From Calliopsis andreniformis (lineage: Eukaryota > Arthropoda > Insecta > Hymenoptera > Andrenidae): 64,000 nucleotides of DNA. Both the position numbers and the translations under genes were made by a program. Positions 1 through 13,113 of the stretch are shown here, in pieces; position 1 is the stretch's first letter; each line of letters begins with the position of its first letter. Under the pieces are notes generated by a model, which saw nothing but the letters and a program-made list of their open reading frames with translations, was not told the DNA's origin and made no database searches. The stretch is from NCBI RefSeq assembly GCF_051401765.1, contig NW_027480422.1:26306001-26370000 (forward strand), read 5' to 3'.

Positions 1-830
1 TCAACGCCAGAAGCGTAAAATACAAAACAAATGCAACAGTTTTTCCATCGTATAAAACGAATAATTGCAACCGATGTGAAAATTATGGTCATTTCTACGT
101 TCCGGTCAACCTAGGCTTCACTCTAGGGCGTTGCTCCACCAGATAGAATCGTTAGGGCCTTAGATGTCAACGCCCGAAGCATAAAATACAATGAAAATGC
201 AACGGTTTTTCCATCGTATGACACGAATATTTGCGACCCGTGTGAAAGTGATAGCCATTTCTACGTTCCAGGCAACCTAGGCTTCACTGTAGGGTGTTGC
301 TCTACCAAATCGAATAGATAGGGCCTTAGAAGTCTACGCCCGGAGCATAAAATACAATAAAAATACAACAGTTTTTCCATCGTATAAAATGAGTAATAGC
401 CATCAGTGTGAAGGTAATGGTCATCTCTGCGTTCCGTTCAACCTAGGATTCACTCTAGGGCGTTGTTCCGCCAGAACGAACTGTTAGGGCCTTAGAAGTC
501 AACGCCCGAAGCATAAAATACAATGAAAATGCAACGGTTTTTCCATCGTATAAGACGAATAATTGCAACCAGTGTGAAAGTGATAGCCATTTCTACGTTC
601 CAGGCAACCTAGGCTTCACTGTAGGGTGTTGCTCTACCAAATCGAATAGATAGGGCCTTAGAAGTCTACGCCCGGACCATAAAATACAATAAAAATACAA
701 CAGTTTTTCCATCGTATAAAACGAATAATTGCATCCAGTGTGAAAGTTATGGTCAGTTCTACGTTCCGGTCAACCTAGGCTTCACTCTAGGGCGTTGTTC
801 CGCCAGAACGAACTGTTAGGGCCTTAGAAG
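1..830 (+). repeat. Left-edge HOR fragment, 5 monomers
   Basis: These five monomers (starts 1, 167, 333, 499, 665) precede copy A. Positions 167 to about 650 match the end of copy B from 8798 (offset 8631) nearly base for base, including the CGAATATTTGCGACCC variant at about 224 and 8857. The first monomer resembles the one that opens each HOR copy at 831, 5313, 9794 and 13114. The fragment is probably the right end of a preceding HOR copy. Confidence 0.85.
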
Positions 831-3800
831 TCAACGCCAGAAGCGTAAAATACAAAACAAATGCAACAGTTTTTCCATCGTATAAAACGAATAATTGCAA
901 CCGATGTGAAAATTATGGTCATTTCTACGTTCCGGGCAACCTAGGCTTCACTCTAGGGCGTTGCTCCACCAGACGGAATAGTTAGGGCCTTAGAAGTCAA
1001 CGCCCGAAGCATAAAGTACAATGAAAATGCAACGGTTTTTCCATCGTATAACACGAATAATTGCAACCAGTGTGAAAGTGATAGTCACTTCTAGGTTCCG
1101 GGCAACCTAGGCTTCACTCTAGGGTGTTGCTCCACCAGATCGAATAGATAGGGCCTAAGAAGTCATCGCCAGAAGCATAAAACAAAATATAAATACATCA
1201 GCTGTTGCATCGTATAAAGCGAATAATTGCAACCAGTGTGAAAGTGACGGCCATTTCTACGTTCCGGCCATCCTAGATATAACTCTGAGGCGTTGCTCCA
1301 CCAGATCCAAGAGTAAGGGACTGAGAAGTCAACGCCAGAAGCATAAAATACAAAACAAGTACAACAGTTTTTCCTTCGCATAACACGAATAATTGCAACC
1401 GGTGTGAAGGTGATGGTCATTTCTACGTTCCTGGCAACATAGGCTTGGCTCTAGGGCGTTGCTCCACCAGATCGAATAGTTAGGACATTAGAAGTCAACG
1501 CCCGAAGCATAAAATACAATAAAGATACAACAGTTTTTCCATTGTATAACAGGAGTAATTGCAACCAGTGTGAAAGTGACGGCCATTTCTACGTTCCGGC
1601 CATCCTAGATATAACTCTGAGGCGTTGCTCCACCAGATCGAATAGTTAGGGCCTAGGAAGTCATCACCAGGTGCATAAAATACAATAAGAATACAACAGT
1701 TTTTCGATCATATAACAGGAATAACTGCAACCAGTGTGAAGGTAATGGTCATTTCTACGTACCGGGCCACCTAGGCTCCACTCTAGGGCCTTGTTCCACC
1801 AGATCCAATAGTAAGGGACTGAGAAGTCAACGCCAGAAGCATAAAATGCAAAACAAGTACAACAGTTTTTCCTTCGTATAACACGAATAATTGCAACCGG
1901 TGTGAAGGTGATGCTCATTTCTACGTTCCTGGCAACGTAGGCTTGACTCTAGGGCGATGCTCCACCAGAGCGAATAGTTAGGTCCTTAGAAGTCTACGCC
2001 CGGAGCATAAAATACAATAAAAATACAACAGTTTTTCCATCGTATAAAATGAGTAATTACCATCAGTGTGAAGGTAATGGTCATTCCTGCGTTCCGTTCA
2101 ACATAGGATTCACTCTAGGGCGTTGCTGCACCAGATCGAATAATTAGGGCCTGAGAAGTCAACGCCCGAAGCATATAATACAATAAAAATACAACAGTTT
2201 TTCCATCGTATAACAGGAATAACAGTAACCAGTGTGATGGTAATGGTCATTTCTACGTTCCGTGCAACCTAGCCTTCACTCTAGGGCGTTGCTCCACCAG
2301 ATCGAATAGTTAGGGCCTAAGAAGTCAACGCCAGAAGCATAAAATACAATGCAAATACAACAGTTTTTGCATCGTATAATATGAATAATTGCAAACAGTG
2401 AGAAAGTAATGGTCATTTCTACGTTCCGTGCAGCCTAGGCTTCACTCTAGGGCGTTTGTCCACCAGGTCGAATAGTTAGGGCCTAAGAAGTCAACGCCAG
2501 AAGCATAAAATGCAATGTAAATACAACAGTTTTTCCATCGTATAAAACGAATAATTGCATCCAGTGTGAAAGTTATGGTCAGTTCTACGTTCCGGTCAAC
2601 CTAGGCTTCACTCTAGGGCGTTGCTCCACCAGATAGAATCGTTAGGGCCTTAGATGTCAACGCCCGAAGCATAAAATACAATGAAAATGCAACGGTTTTT
2701 CCATCGTATGACACGAATAATTGCGACCAGTGTGAAAGTGATAGTCACTTCTAGGTTCCGGGCAACCTAGGCTTCACTCTAGGGTGTTGCTCCACCAGAT
2801 CGAAAAGATAGGGCCTAAGAAGTCATCGCCAGAAGTATAAAACACAATATAAATACATCAGCTGTTGCATCGTATAAAGCGAATAATTGCAACCAGTGTG
2901 AAAGTGACGGCCATTTCTACGTTCCGGCCATCCTAGATATAACTCTGAGGCGTTGCTCCACCAGATCGAATAGTTAGGGCCTAGGAAGTCAACACCAGGT
3001 GCATAAAATACTATAAGAATACAACAGTTTTTCCATCATATAACAGGAATAACTGCAACCAGTGTGAAGGTAATGGTCATTTCTACATTCCGGGCCACCT
3101 AGGCTCCACTGTAGGGCGTTGTTCCACCAGATCCAATAGTAAGCGACTGAGAAGTCAACGCCAGAAGCATAAAATACAAAACAAGTACAACAGTTTTTCC
3201 TTCGTATAACACGTATAATTGCAACCGGTGTGAAATGGATAGTCATTTCAACGTTCCTGGCAACCTAGGCTTGACTCTATGGCGTTGCTCCACCAGAGCG
3301 AATAGTTAGGTCCTTAGAAGTCAACGCCAGAAGCATAAAATACAATGTAAATGCAACAGTTTTTGCATCGTATAATTTGAATAATTGCAAACAGTTTGAA
3401 AGTAATGGTCACTTCTACGTTCCGTGCAACCTAGGCTTCACTCTAGGGCCTTTGTCCAACAGATCGACTTGTTCGGGCCTAAGAAGTCAACGCGAGAAGC
3501 ATAAAATACAATAAAAATACAACAGTTCTTCCATCGTATAACAGGAATAATTGCAACCAGTGTGAAGCTAATGGTCATTCCTACGTTCCGGGCAACCTAC
3601 GCTTCACTCTAGGGCGTTGGCCCACCAGATCGAATAGTTAGGGCCTATGAAGTCAACGCCAGAAGCATAAAATACAAAATAAATACAACAGTTTCTCCAT
3701 CGCATAAAACGAATAATTGCAACCAGTGTGAAAGTTATGGTCATTTCTGCGTTCCGTTCAACCTAGGACTCACTCTAGGGCGTTGCTGCACCAGATCGAA

Positions 3801-5312
3801 TAATTAGGGCCTGAGAAGTCAACGCCCGAAGCATATAATACAATAAAAATACAACAGTTTTTCCATCGTATAAAACGAATAATTGCATCCAGTGTGAAAG
3901 TTATGGTCAGTTCTACGTTCCGGTCAACCTAGGCTTCACTCTAGGGCGTTGCTCCACCAGATAGAATCGTTAGGGCCTTAGATGTCAACGCCCGAAGCAT
4001 AAAATACAATGAAAATGCAACGGTTTTTCCATCGTATGACACGAATAATTGCGACCCGTGTGAAAGTGATAGCCATTTCTACGTTCCAGGCAACCTAGGC
4101 TTCACTGTAGGGTGTTGCTCTACCAAATCGAATAGATAGGGCCTTAGAAGTCTACGCCCGGAGCATAAAATACAATAAAAATACAACAGTATTTCCATCG
4201 TACAAAACGAATAATTGCATCCAGTGTGAAAGTAGTGGCCATATCTACGTTCGGGGCAACCTAGGCTTGGCTCTAGGGCGTTGCTCCACCAGATCGAAGT
4301 GTTAGGGCCTTAGAAGTCAACGCCCGAAGCATAGAATACAATAAAGGTACAACAGTTTTTCCATCGTATAACAGGAGTAATTGTAACCAGTGTGAAAGTG
4401 ATGGTCATTTCTACGTTCCTGGCAACCTAGGCTTGACTCTATGGCGTTGCTCCACCAGAGCGAATAGTTAGGTCCTTAGAAGTCAACGCCAGAAGCATAA
4501 AATACAATGTAAATACAACAGTTTTTGCATCGTATAATTTGAATAATTGCAAACAGTGTGAAAGTAATGGTCACTTCTACGTTCCGTGCAACCTAGGCTT
4601 CACTCTAGGGCGTTTGTCCAACAGATCGAATTGTTCGGGCCTAAGAAGTCAACGCGAGAAGCATAAAATACAATAAAAATACAACAGTTCTTCCATCGTA
4701 TATCAGGAATAATTGCAACCAGTGTGAAGGTAATGGTCATCTCTGCGTTCCGTTCAACCTAGGATTCACTTTAGGGCATTGCTGCATCAGGTCGAATAGT
4801 TAGGGCCTGAGAAGTCAACGCCCGAAGCATATAATACAATAAAAATACAACAGTTTTTCCATCATATAACAGGAATAACTGCAACCAGTGTGAAGGTAAT
4901 CGTCATTTCTACGTTCCGGGCAACCTAGCCTTCACTCTAGGGCGTTGCTCCACCAGACGGAATAGTTAGGGCATTAGAAGTCAACGCCCGAAGCATAAAA
5001 TACAATGAAAATGCAACGGTTTTTCCATCGTATGACACGAATAATTGCGACCCGTGTGAAAGTGATAGCCATTTCTACGTTCCAGGCAACCTAGGCTTCA
5101 CTGTAGGGTGTTGCTCTACCAAATCGAATAGATAGGGCCTTAGAAGTCTACGCCCTGACCATAAAATACAATAAAAATACAACAGTTTTTCCATCGTATA
5201 AAATGAGTAATAGCCATCAGTGTGAAGGTAATAGTCATCTCTGCGTTCCGTTCAACCTAGGATTCACTCTAGGGCGTTGTTCCGCCAGAACGAACTGTTA
5301 GGGCCTTAGAAG
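831..5312 (+). repeat. HOR copy A (27 monomers, 4482 bp)
   Basis: From 831 the sequence recurs at +4482 with only scattered substitutions, for example cgaat/ggaat near 1455/5937 and tcctag/tccgag near 1602/6084. The unit spans exactly 27 x 166 bp. One stretch, about 4205-4980, does not match copy B at the same offset. It is built instead from monomer types like those at 3310-3660, with GTTTTTGCATCGTATAATTTG and CGCGAGAAGC. The phase of 831 is chosen because the same AAGCGTAAAATACAAAACAAATGC monomer type opens all four copies; any other phase would be equally valid. Confidence 0.92.
1237..1310 (+). repeat. CTAGATATAAC monomer subtype (example)
   Basis: Here the usual CAACCTAGGCTTCACTCTAGGG is replaced by CATCCTAGATATAACTCTGAGG, which removes the CCTAGG palindrome and the second CTAGG. 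The subtype recurs at about 1610, 2932, 5755, 7413, 10230, 10565, 11890, 13553, 13888 and 16706, in fixed places within the HOR. A relative (ATCCTAGACTTAAC) appears at about 38447, 45738, 47564, 60023 and 62018. Confidence 0.85.
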
Positions 5313-8300
5313 TCAACGCCAGAAGCGTAAAATACAAAACAAATGCAACAGTTTTTCCATCGTATAAAACGAATAATTGCAACCGATGTGAAAATTATGG
5401 TCATTTCTACGTTCCGGGCAACCTAGGCTTCACTCTAGGGCGTTGCTCCACCAGACGGAATAGTTAGGGCCTTAGAAGTCAACGCCCGAAGCATAAAGTA
5501 CAATGAAAATGCAACGGTTTTTCCATCGTATAACACGAATAATTGCAACCAGTGTGAAAGTGATAGTCACTTCTAGGTTCCGGGCAACCTAGGCTTCACT
5601 CTAGGGTGTTGCTCCACCAGATCGAATAGATAGGGCCTAAGAAGTCATCGCCAGAAGCATAAAACAAAATATAAATACATCAGCTGTTGCATCGTATAAA
5701 GCGAATAATTGCAACCAGTGTGAAAGTGACGGCCATTTCTACGTTCCGGCCATCCTAGATATAACTCTGAGGCGTTGCTCCACCAGATCCAAGAGTAAGG
5801 GACTGAGAAGTCAACGCCAGAAGCATAAAATACAAAACAAGTACAACAGTTTTTCCTTCGCATAACACGAATAATTGCAACCGGTGTGAAGGTGATGGTC
5901 ATTTCTACGTTCCTGGCAACATAGGCTTGGCTCTAGGGCGTTGCTCCACCAGATGGAATAGTTAGGACATTAGAAGTCAACGCCCGAAGCATAAAATACA
6001 ATAAAGATACAACAGTTTTTCCACCGTATAACAGGAGTAATTGCAACCAGTGTGAAAGTGACGGCCATTTCTACGTTCCGGCCATCCGAGATATAACTCT
6101 GAGGCGTTGCTCCACCAGATCGAATAGTTAGGGCCTAGGAAGTCATCACCAGGTGCATAAAATACAATAAGAATACAACAGTTTTTCGATCATATAACAG
6201 GAATAACTGCAACCAGTGTGAAGGTAATGGTCATTTCTACGTACCGGGCCACCTAGGCTCCACTCTAGGGCCTTGTTCCACCAGATCCAATAGTAAGGGA
6301 CTGAGAAGTCAACGCCAGAAGCATAAAATGCAAAACAAGTACAACAGTTTTTCCTTCGTATAACACGAATAATTGCAACCGGTGTGAAGGTGATGCTCAT
6401 TTCTACGTTCCTGGCAACGTAGGCTTGACTCTAGGGCGATGCTCCACCAGAGCGAATAGTTAGGTCCTTAGAAGTCTACGCCCGGAGCATAAAATACAAT
6501 AAAAATACAACAGTTTTTCCATCGTATAAAATGAGTAATTACCATCAGTGTGAAGGTAATGGTCATTTCTGCGTTCCGTTCAACATAGGATTCACTCTAG
6601 GGCGTTGCTGCACCAGATCGAATAATTAGGGCCTGAGAAGTCAACGCCCGAAGCATATAATACAATAAAAATACAACAGTTTTTCCATCGTATAACAGGA
6701 ATAACAGCAACCAGTGTGATGGTAATGGTCATTTCTACGTTCCGTGCAACCTAGCCTTCACTCTAGGGCGTTGCTCCACCAGATCGAATAGTTAGGGCCT
6801 AAGAAGTCAACGCCAGAAGCATAAAATACAATGCAAATACAACAGTTTTTGCATCGTGTAATATGAATAATTGCAAACAGTGAGAAAGTAATGGTCATTT
6901 CTACGTTCCGTGCAGCCTAGGCTTCACTCTAGGGCGTTTGTCCACCAGGTCGAATAGTTAGGGCCTAAGAAGTCAACGCCAGAAGCATAAAATGCAATGT
7001 AAATACAACAGTTTTTCCATCGTATAAAACGAATAATTGCATCCAGTGTGAAAGTTATGGTCAGTTCTACGTTCCGGTCAACCTAGGCTTCACTCTAGGG
7101 CGTTGCTCCACCAGATAGAATCGTTAGCGCCTTGATGTCAACGCCCGAAGCATAAAATACAATGAAAATGCAACGGTTTTTCCATCGTATGACACGAATA
7201 ATTGCGACCAGTGTGAAAGTGATAGTCACTTCTAGGTTCCGGGCAACCTAGGCTTCACTCTAGGGTGTTGCTCCACCAGATCGAATAGATAGGGCCTAAG
7301 AAGTCATCGCCAGAAGTATAAAACACAATATAAATACATCAGCTGTTGCATCGTATAAAGCGAATAATTGCAACCAGTGTGAAAGTGACGGCCATTTCTA
7401 CGTTCCGGCCATCCTAGATATAACACTGAGGCGTTGCTCCACCGGATCGAATAGTTAGGGCCTAGGAAGTCAACACCAGGTGCATAAAATACTATAAGAA
7501 TACAACAGTTTTTCCATCATATAACAGGAATAACTGCAACCAGTGTGAAGGTAATGGTCATTTCTACATTCCGGGCCACCTAGGCTCCACTGTAGGGCGT
7601 TGTTCCACCAGATCCAATAGTAAGCGACTGAGAAGTCAACGCCAGAAGCATAAAATACAAAACAAGTACAACAGTTTTTCCATCGTATAACACGTATAAT
7701 TGCAACCGGTGTGAAATGGATAGTCATTTCAACGTTCCTGGCAACCTAGGCTTGACTCTATGGCGTTGCTCCACCAGAGCGAATAGTTAGGTCCTTAGAA
7801 GTCAACGCCAGAAGCATAAAATACAATGTAAATACAACAGTTTTTGCATCGTATAATTTGAATAATTGCAAACAGTTTGAAAGTAATGGTCACTTCTACG
7901 TTCCGTGCAACCTAGGCTTCACTCTAGGGCCTTTGTCCAACAGATCGAATTGTTCGGGCCTAAGAAGTCAACGCGAGAAGCACAAAATACAATAAAAATA
8001 CAACAGTTCTTCCATCGTATAACAGGAATAATTGCAACCAGTGTGAAGCTAATGGTCATTCCTACGTTCCGGGCAACCTACGCTTCACTCTAGGGCGTTG
8101 GCCCACCAGATCGAATAGTTAGGGCCTATGAAGTCAACGCCAGAAGCATAAAATACAAAATAAATACAACAGTTTCTCCATCGTATAAAACGAATAATTG
8201 CAACCAGTGTGAAAGTTATGGTCATTTCTGCGTTCCGTTCAACCTAGGACTCACTCTAGGGCGTTGCTGCACCAGATCGAATAATTAGGGCCTGAGAAGT

Positions 8301-9793
8301 CAACGCCCGAAGCATATAATACAATAAAAATACAACAGTTTTTCCATCGTATAAAACGAATAATTGCATCCAGTGTGAAAGTTATGGTCAGTTCTACGTT
8401 CCGGTCAACCTAGGCTTCACTCTAGGGCGTTGCTCCACCAGATAGAATCGTTAGGGCCTTAGATGTCAACGCCCGAAGCATAAAATACAATGAAAATGCA
8501 ACGGTTTTTCCATCGTATGACACGAATAATTGCGACCCGTGTGAAAGTGATAGCCATTTCTACGTTCCAGGCAACCTAGGCTTCACTGTAGGGTGTTGCT
8601 CTACCAAATCGAATAGATAGGGCCTTAGAAGTCTACGCCCGGAGCATAAAATACAATAAAAATACAACAGTATTTCCATCGTATAAAACGAATAATTGCA
8701 TCCAGTGTGAAAGTTATGGTCAGTTCTACGTTCCGGTCAACCTAGGCTTCACTCTAGGGCGTTGCTCCACCAGATAGAATCGTTAGGGCCTTAGATGTCA
8801 ACGCCCGAAGCATAAAATACAATGAAAATGCAACGGTTTTTCCATCGTATGACACGAATATTTGCGACCCGTGTGAAAGTGATAGCCATTTCTACGTTCC
8901 AGGCAACCTAGGCTTCACTGTAGGGTGTTGCTCTACCAAATCGAATAGATAGGGCCTTAGAAGTCTACGCCCGGAGCATAAAATACAATAAAAATACAAC
9001 AGTTTTTCCATCGTATAAAATGAGTAATAGCCATCAGTGTGAAGGTAATGGTCATCTCTGCGTTCCGTTCAACCTAGGATTCACTCTAGGGCGTTGTTCC
9101 GCCAGAACGAACTGTTAGGGCCTTAGAAGTCAACGCCCGAAGCATAAAATACAATGAAAATGCAACGGTTTTTCCATCGTATAACACGAATAATTGCAAC
9201 CAGTGTGAAAGTGATAGCCATTTCTACGTTCCAGGCAACCTAGGCTTCACTGTAGGGTGTTGCTCTACCAAATCGAATAGATAGGGCCTTAGAAGTCTAC
9301 GCCCGGACCATAAAATACAATAAAAATACAACAGTTTTTCCATCGTATAAAACGAATAATTGCATCCAGTGTGAAAGTTATGGTCAGTTCTACGTTCCTG
9401 TCAACCTAGGCTTCACTCTAGGGCGTTGCTCCACCAGATAGAATCGTTAGGGCCTTAGATGTCAACGCCCGAAGCATAAAATACAATGAAAATGCAACGG
9501 TTTTTCCATCGTATGACACGAACATTTGCGACCCGTGTGAAAGTGATAGCCATTTCTACGTTCCAGGCAACCTAGGCTTCACTGTAGGGTGTTGCTCTAC
9601 CAAATCGAATAGATAGGGCCTTAGAAGTCTACGCCCGGAGCATAAAATACAATAAAAATACAACAGTTTTTCCATCGTATAAAATGAGTAATAGCCATCA
9701 GTGTGAAGGTAATAGTCATCTCTGCGTTCCGTTCAACCTAGGATTCACTCTAGGGCGTTGTTCCGCCAGAACGAACTGTTAGGGCCTTAGAAG
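5313..9793 (+). repeat. HOR copy B (27 monomers, 4481 bp)
   Basis: This is colinear with copy A over almost its whole length. It is one base short because of a deletion at about 7134, where GCCTTGATG replaces GCCTTAGATG. Between about 8686 and 9461 it carries a different monomer run from copy A. That run matches the left-edge fragment and the end of copy C (12284 onward). Beyond 9462 it is colinear with copy A again, so the two forms are the same length. Confidence 0.92.
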
Positions 9794-12700
9794 TCAACGC
9801 CAGAAGCGTAAAATACAAAACAAATGCAACAGTTTTTCCATCGTATAAAACGAATAATTGCAACCGATGTGAAAATTATGGTCATTTCTACGTTCCGGGC
9901 AACCTAGGCTTCACTCTAGGGCGTTGCTCCACCAGACGGAATAGTTAGGGCCTTAGAAGTCAACGCCCGAAGCATAAAGTACAATGAAAATGCAACGGTT
10001 TTTCCATCGTATAAAACGAATAATTGCAACCAGTGTGAAAGTGATAGTAACTTCTAGGTTCCGGGCAACCTAGGCTTCACTCTAGGGTGTTGCTCCACCA
10101 GATCGAATAGATAGGGCCTAAGAAGTCATCGCCAGAAGCATAAAACAAAATATAAATACATCAGCTGTTGCATCGTATAAAGCGAATAATTGCAACCAGT
10201 GTGAAAGTGACGGCCATTTCTACGTTCCGGCCATCCTAGATATAACTCTGAGGCGTTGCTCCACCAGATCCAAGAGTAAGGGACTGAGAAGTCAACGCCA
10301 GAAGCATAAAATACAAAACAAGTACAACAGTTTTTCCTTCGCATAACACGAATAATTGCAACCGGTGTGAAGGTGATGGTCATTTCTACGTTCCTGGCAA
10401 CATAGGCTTGGCTCTAGGGCGTTGCTCCACCAGATCGAATAGTTAGGACATTAGAAGTCAACGCCCGAAGCATAAAATACAATAAAGATACAACAGTTTT
10501 TCCATCGTATAACAGGAGTAATTGCAACCAGTGTGAAAGTGACGGCCATTTCTACGTTCCGGCCATCCTAGATATAACTCTGAGGCGTTGCTCCACCAGA
10601 TCGAATAGTTAGGGCCTAGGAAGTCATCACCAGGTGCATAAAATACAATAAGAATACAACAGTTTTTCGATGATATAACAGGAATAACTGCAACCAGTGT
10701 GAAGGTAATGGTCATTTCTACGTACCGGGCCACCTAGGCTCCACTCTAGGGCCTTGTTCCACCAGATCCAATAGTAAGGGACTGAGAAGTCAACGCCAGA
10801 AGCATAAAATGCAAAACAAGTACAACAGTTTTTCCTTCGTATAACACGAATAATTGCAACCGGTGTGAAGGTGATGCTCATTTCTACGTTCCTGGCAACG
10901 TAGGCTTGACTCTAGGGCGATGCTCCACCAGAGCGAATAGTTAGGTCCTTAGAAGTCTACGCCCGGAGCATAAAATACAATAAAAATACAACAGTTTTTC
11001 CATCGTATAAAATGAGTAATTACCATCAGTGTGAAGGTAATGGTCATTCCTGCGTTCCGTTCAACATAGGATTCACTCTAGCGCGTTGCTGCACCAGATC
11101 GAATAATTAGGGCCTGAGAAGTCAACGCCCGAAGCATATAATACAATAAAAATACAACAGTTTTTCCATCGTATAACAGGAATAACAGCAACCAGTGTGA
11201 TGGTAATGGTCATTTCTACGTTCCGTGCAACCTAGCCTTCACTCTAGGGCGTTGCTCCACCAGATCGAATAGTTAGGGCCTAAGAAGTCAACGCCAGAAG
11301 CATAAAATACAATGCAAATACAACAGTTTTTGCATCGTATAATATGAATAATTGCAAACAGTGAGAAAGTAATGGTCATTTCTACGTTCCGTGCAGCCTA
11401 GGCTTCACTCTAGGGCGTTTGTCCACCAGGTCGAATAGTTAGGGCCTAAGAAGTCAACGCCAGAAGCATAAAATGCAATGTAAATACAACAGTTTTTCCA
11501 TCGTATAAAACGAATAATTGCATCCAGTGTGAAAGTTATGGTCAGTTCTACGTTCCGGTCAACCTAGGCTTCACTCTAGGGCGTTGCTCCACCAGATAGA
11601 ATCGTTAGGGCCTTAGATGTCAACGCCCGAAGCATAAAATACAATGAAAATGCAACGGTTTTTCCATCGTATGACACGAATAATTGCGACCAGTGTGAAA
11701 GTGATAGTCACTTCTAGGTTCCGGGCAACCTAGGCTTCACTCTAGGGTGTTGCTCCACCAGATCGAATAGATAGGGCCTAAGAAGTCATCGCCAGAAGTA
11801 TAAAACACAATATAAATACATCAGCTGTTGCATCGTATAAAGCGAATAATTGCAACCAGTGTGAAAGTGACGGCCATTTCTACGTTCCGGCCATCCTAGA
11901 TATAACTCTGAGGCGTTGCTCCACCATATCGAATAGTTAGGGCCTAGGAAGTCAACACCAGGTGCATAAAATACTATAAGAATACAACAGTTTTTCCATC
12001 ATATAACAGGAATAACTGCAACCAGTGTGAAGGTAATGGTCATTTCTACATTCCGGGCCACCTAGGCTCCACTGTAGGGCGTTGTTCCACCAGATCCAAT
12101 AGTAAGCGACTGAGAAGTCAACGCCAGAAGCATAAAATACAAAGTAAGTACAACAGTTTTTCCTTCGTATAACACGTATAATTGCAACCGGTGTGAAATG
12201 GATAGTCATTTCAACGTTCCTGGCAACCTAGGCTTGACTCTATGGCGTTGCTCCACCAGAGCGAATAGTTAGGGCCTTAGAAGTCTACGCCCGGAGCATA
12301 AAGTACAATAAAAATACAACAGTTTTTCCATCGTATAAAATGAGTAATAACCATCAGTGTGAAGGTAATGGTCATCTCTGCGTTCCGTTCAACCTAGGAT
12401 TCACTCTAGGGCGTTGTTCCGCCAGAACGAACTGTTAGGGCCTTAGAAGTCAACGCCCGAAGCATAAAATACAATGAAAATGCAACGGTTTTTCCATCGT
12501 ATAACACGAATAATTGCAACCAGTGTGAAAGTGATAGCCATTTCTACGTTCCAGGCAACCTAGGCTTCACTGTAGGGTGTTGCTCTGCCAAATCGAATAG
12601 ATAGGGCCTTAGAAGTCTACGCCCGGACCATAAAATACAATAAAAATACAACAGTTTTTCCATCGTATAAAACGAATAATTGCATCCAGTGTGAAAGTTA

Positions 12701-13113
12701 TGGTCAGTTCTACGTTCCGGTCAACCTAGACTTCACTCTAGGGCGTTGCTCCACCAGATAGAATCGTTAGGGCCTTAGATGTCAACGCCCGAAGCATAAA
12801 ATACAATGAAAATGCAACGGTTTTTCCATCGTATGACACGAACATTTGCGACCCGTGTGAAAGTGATAGCCATTTCTACGTTCCAGGCAACCTAGGCTTC
12901 ACTGTAGGGTGTTGCTCTACCAAATCGAATAGATAGGGCCTTAGAAGTCTACGCCCGGAGCATAAAATACAATAAAAATACAACAGTTTTTCCATCGTAT
13001 AAAATGAGTAATAGCCATCAGTGTGAAGGTAATAGTCATCTCTGCGTTCCGTTCAACCTAGGATTCACTCTAGGGCGTTGTTCCGCCAGAACGAACTGTT
13101 AGGGCCTTAGAAG
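9794..13113 (+). repeat. HOR copy C, 7 monomers deleted (3320 bp)
   Basis: Copy C follows copies A and B up to about 12270 (offset 4482 from B). It then continues with sequence equivalent to B from 8964 onward. The jump removes 1162 bp, exactly 7 x 166, and leaves a 20-monomer unit. The junction lies between GCGAATAGTTAGG and CCTTAGAAGTCTACGCC at about 12262-12290. Monomer phase is kept across it, which fits unequal exchange between aligned monomers. Confidence 0.9.

Noticed and set aside
1163..1420. Minus-strand open frame of 85 codons, with near-copies at 5645, 10126 and 13446 and relatives throughout the window
   Set aside because: It is the translation of about 1.5 satellite monomers, repeats with the HOR period, and varies like the rest of the DNA. 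No coding evidence is visible.
12262..12290. Transposon excision or insertion as the cause of the copy C junction
   Set aside because: The missing length is exactly seven monomers in phase, and there is no target-site duplication or foreign sequence.
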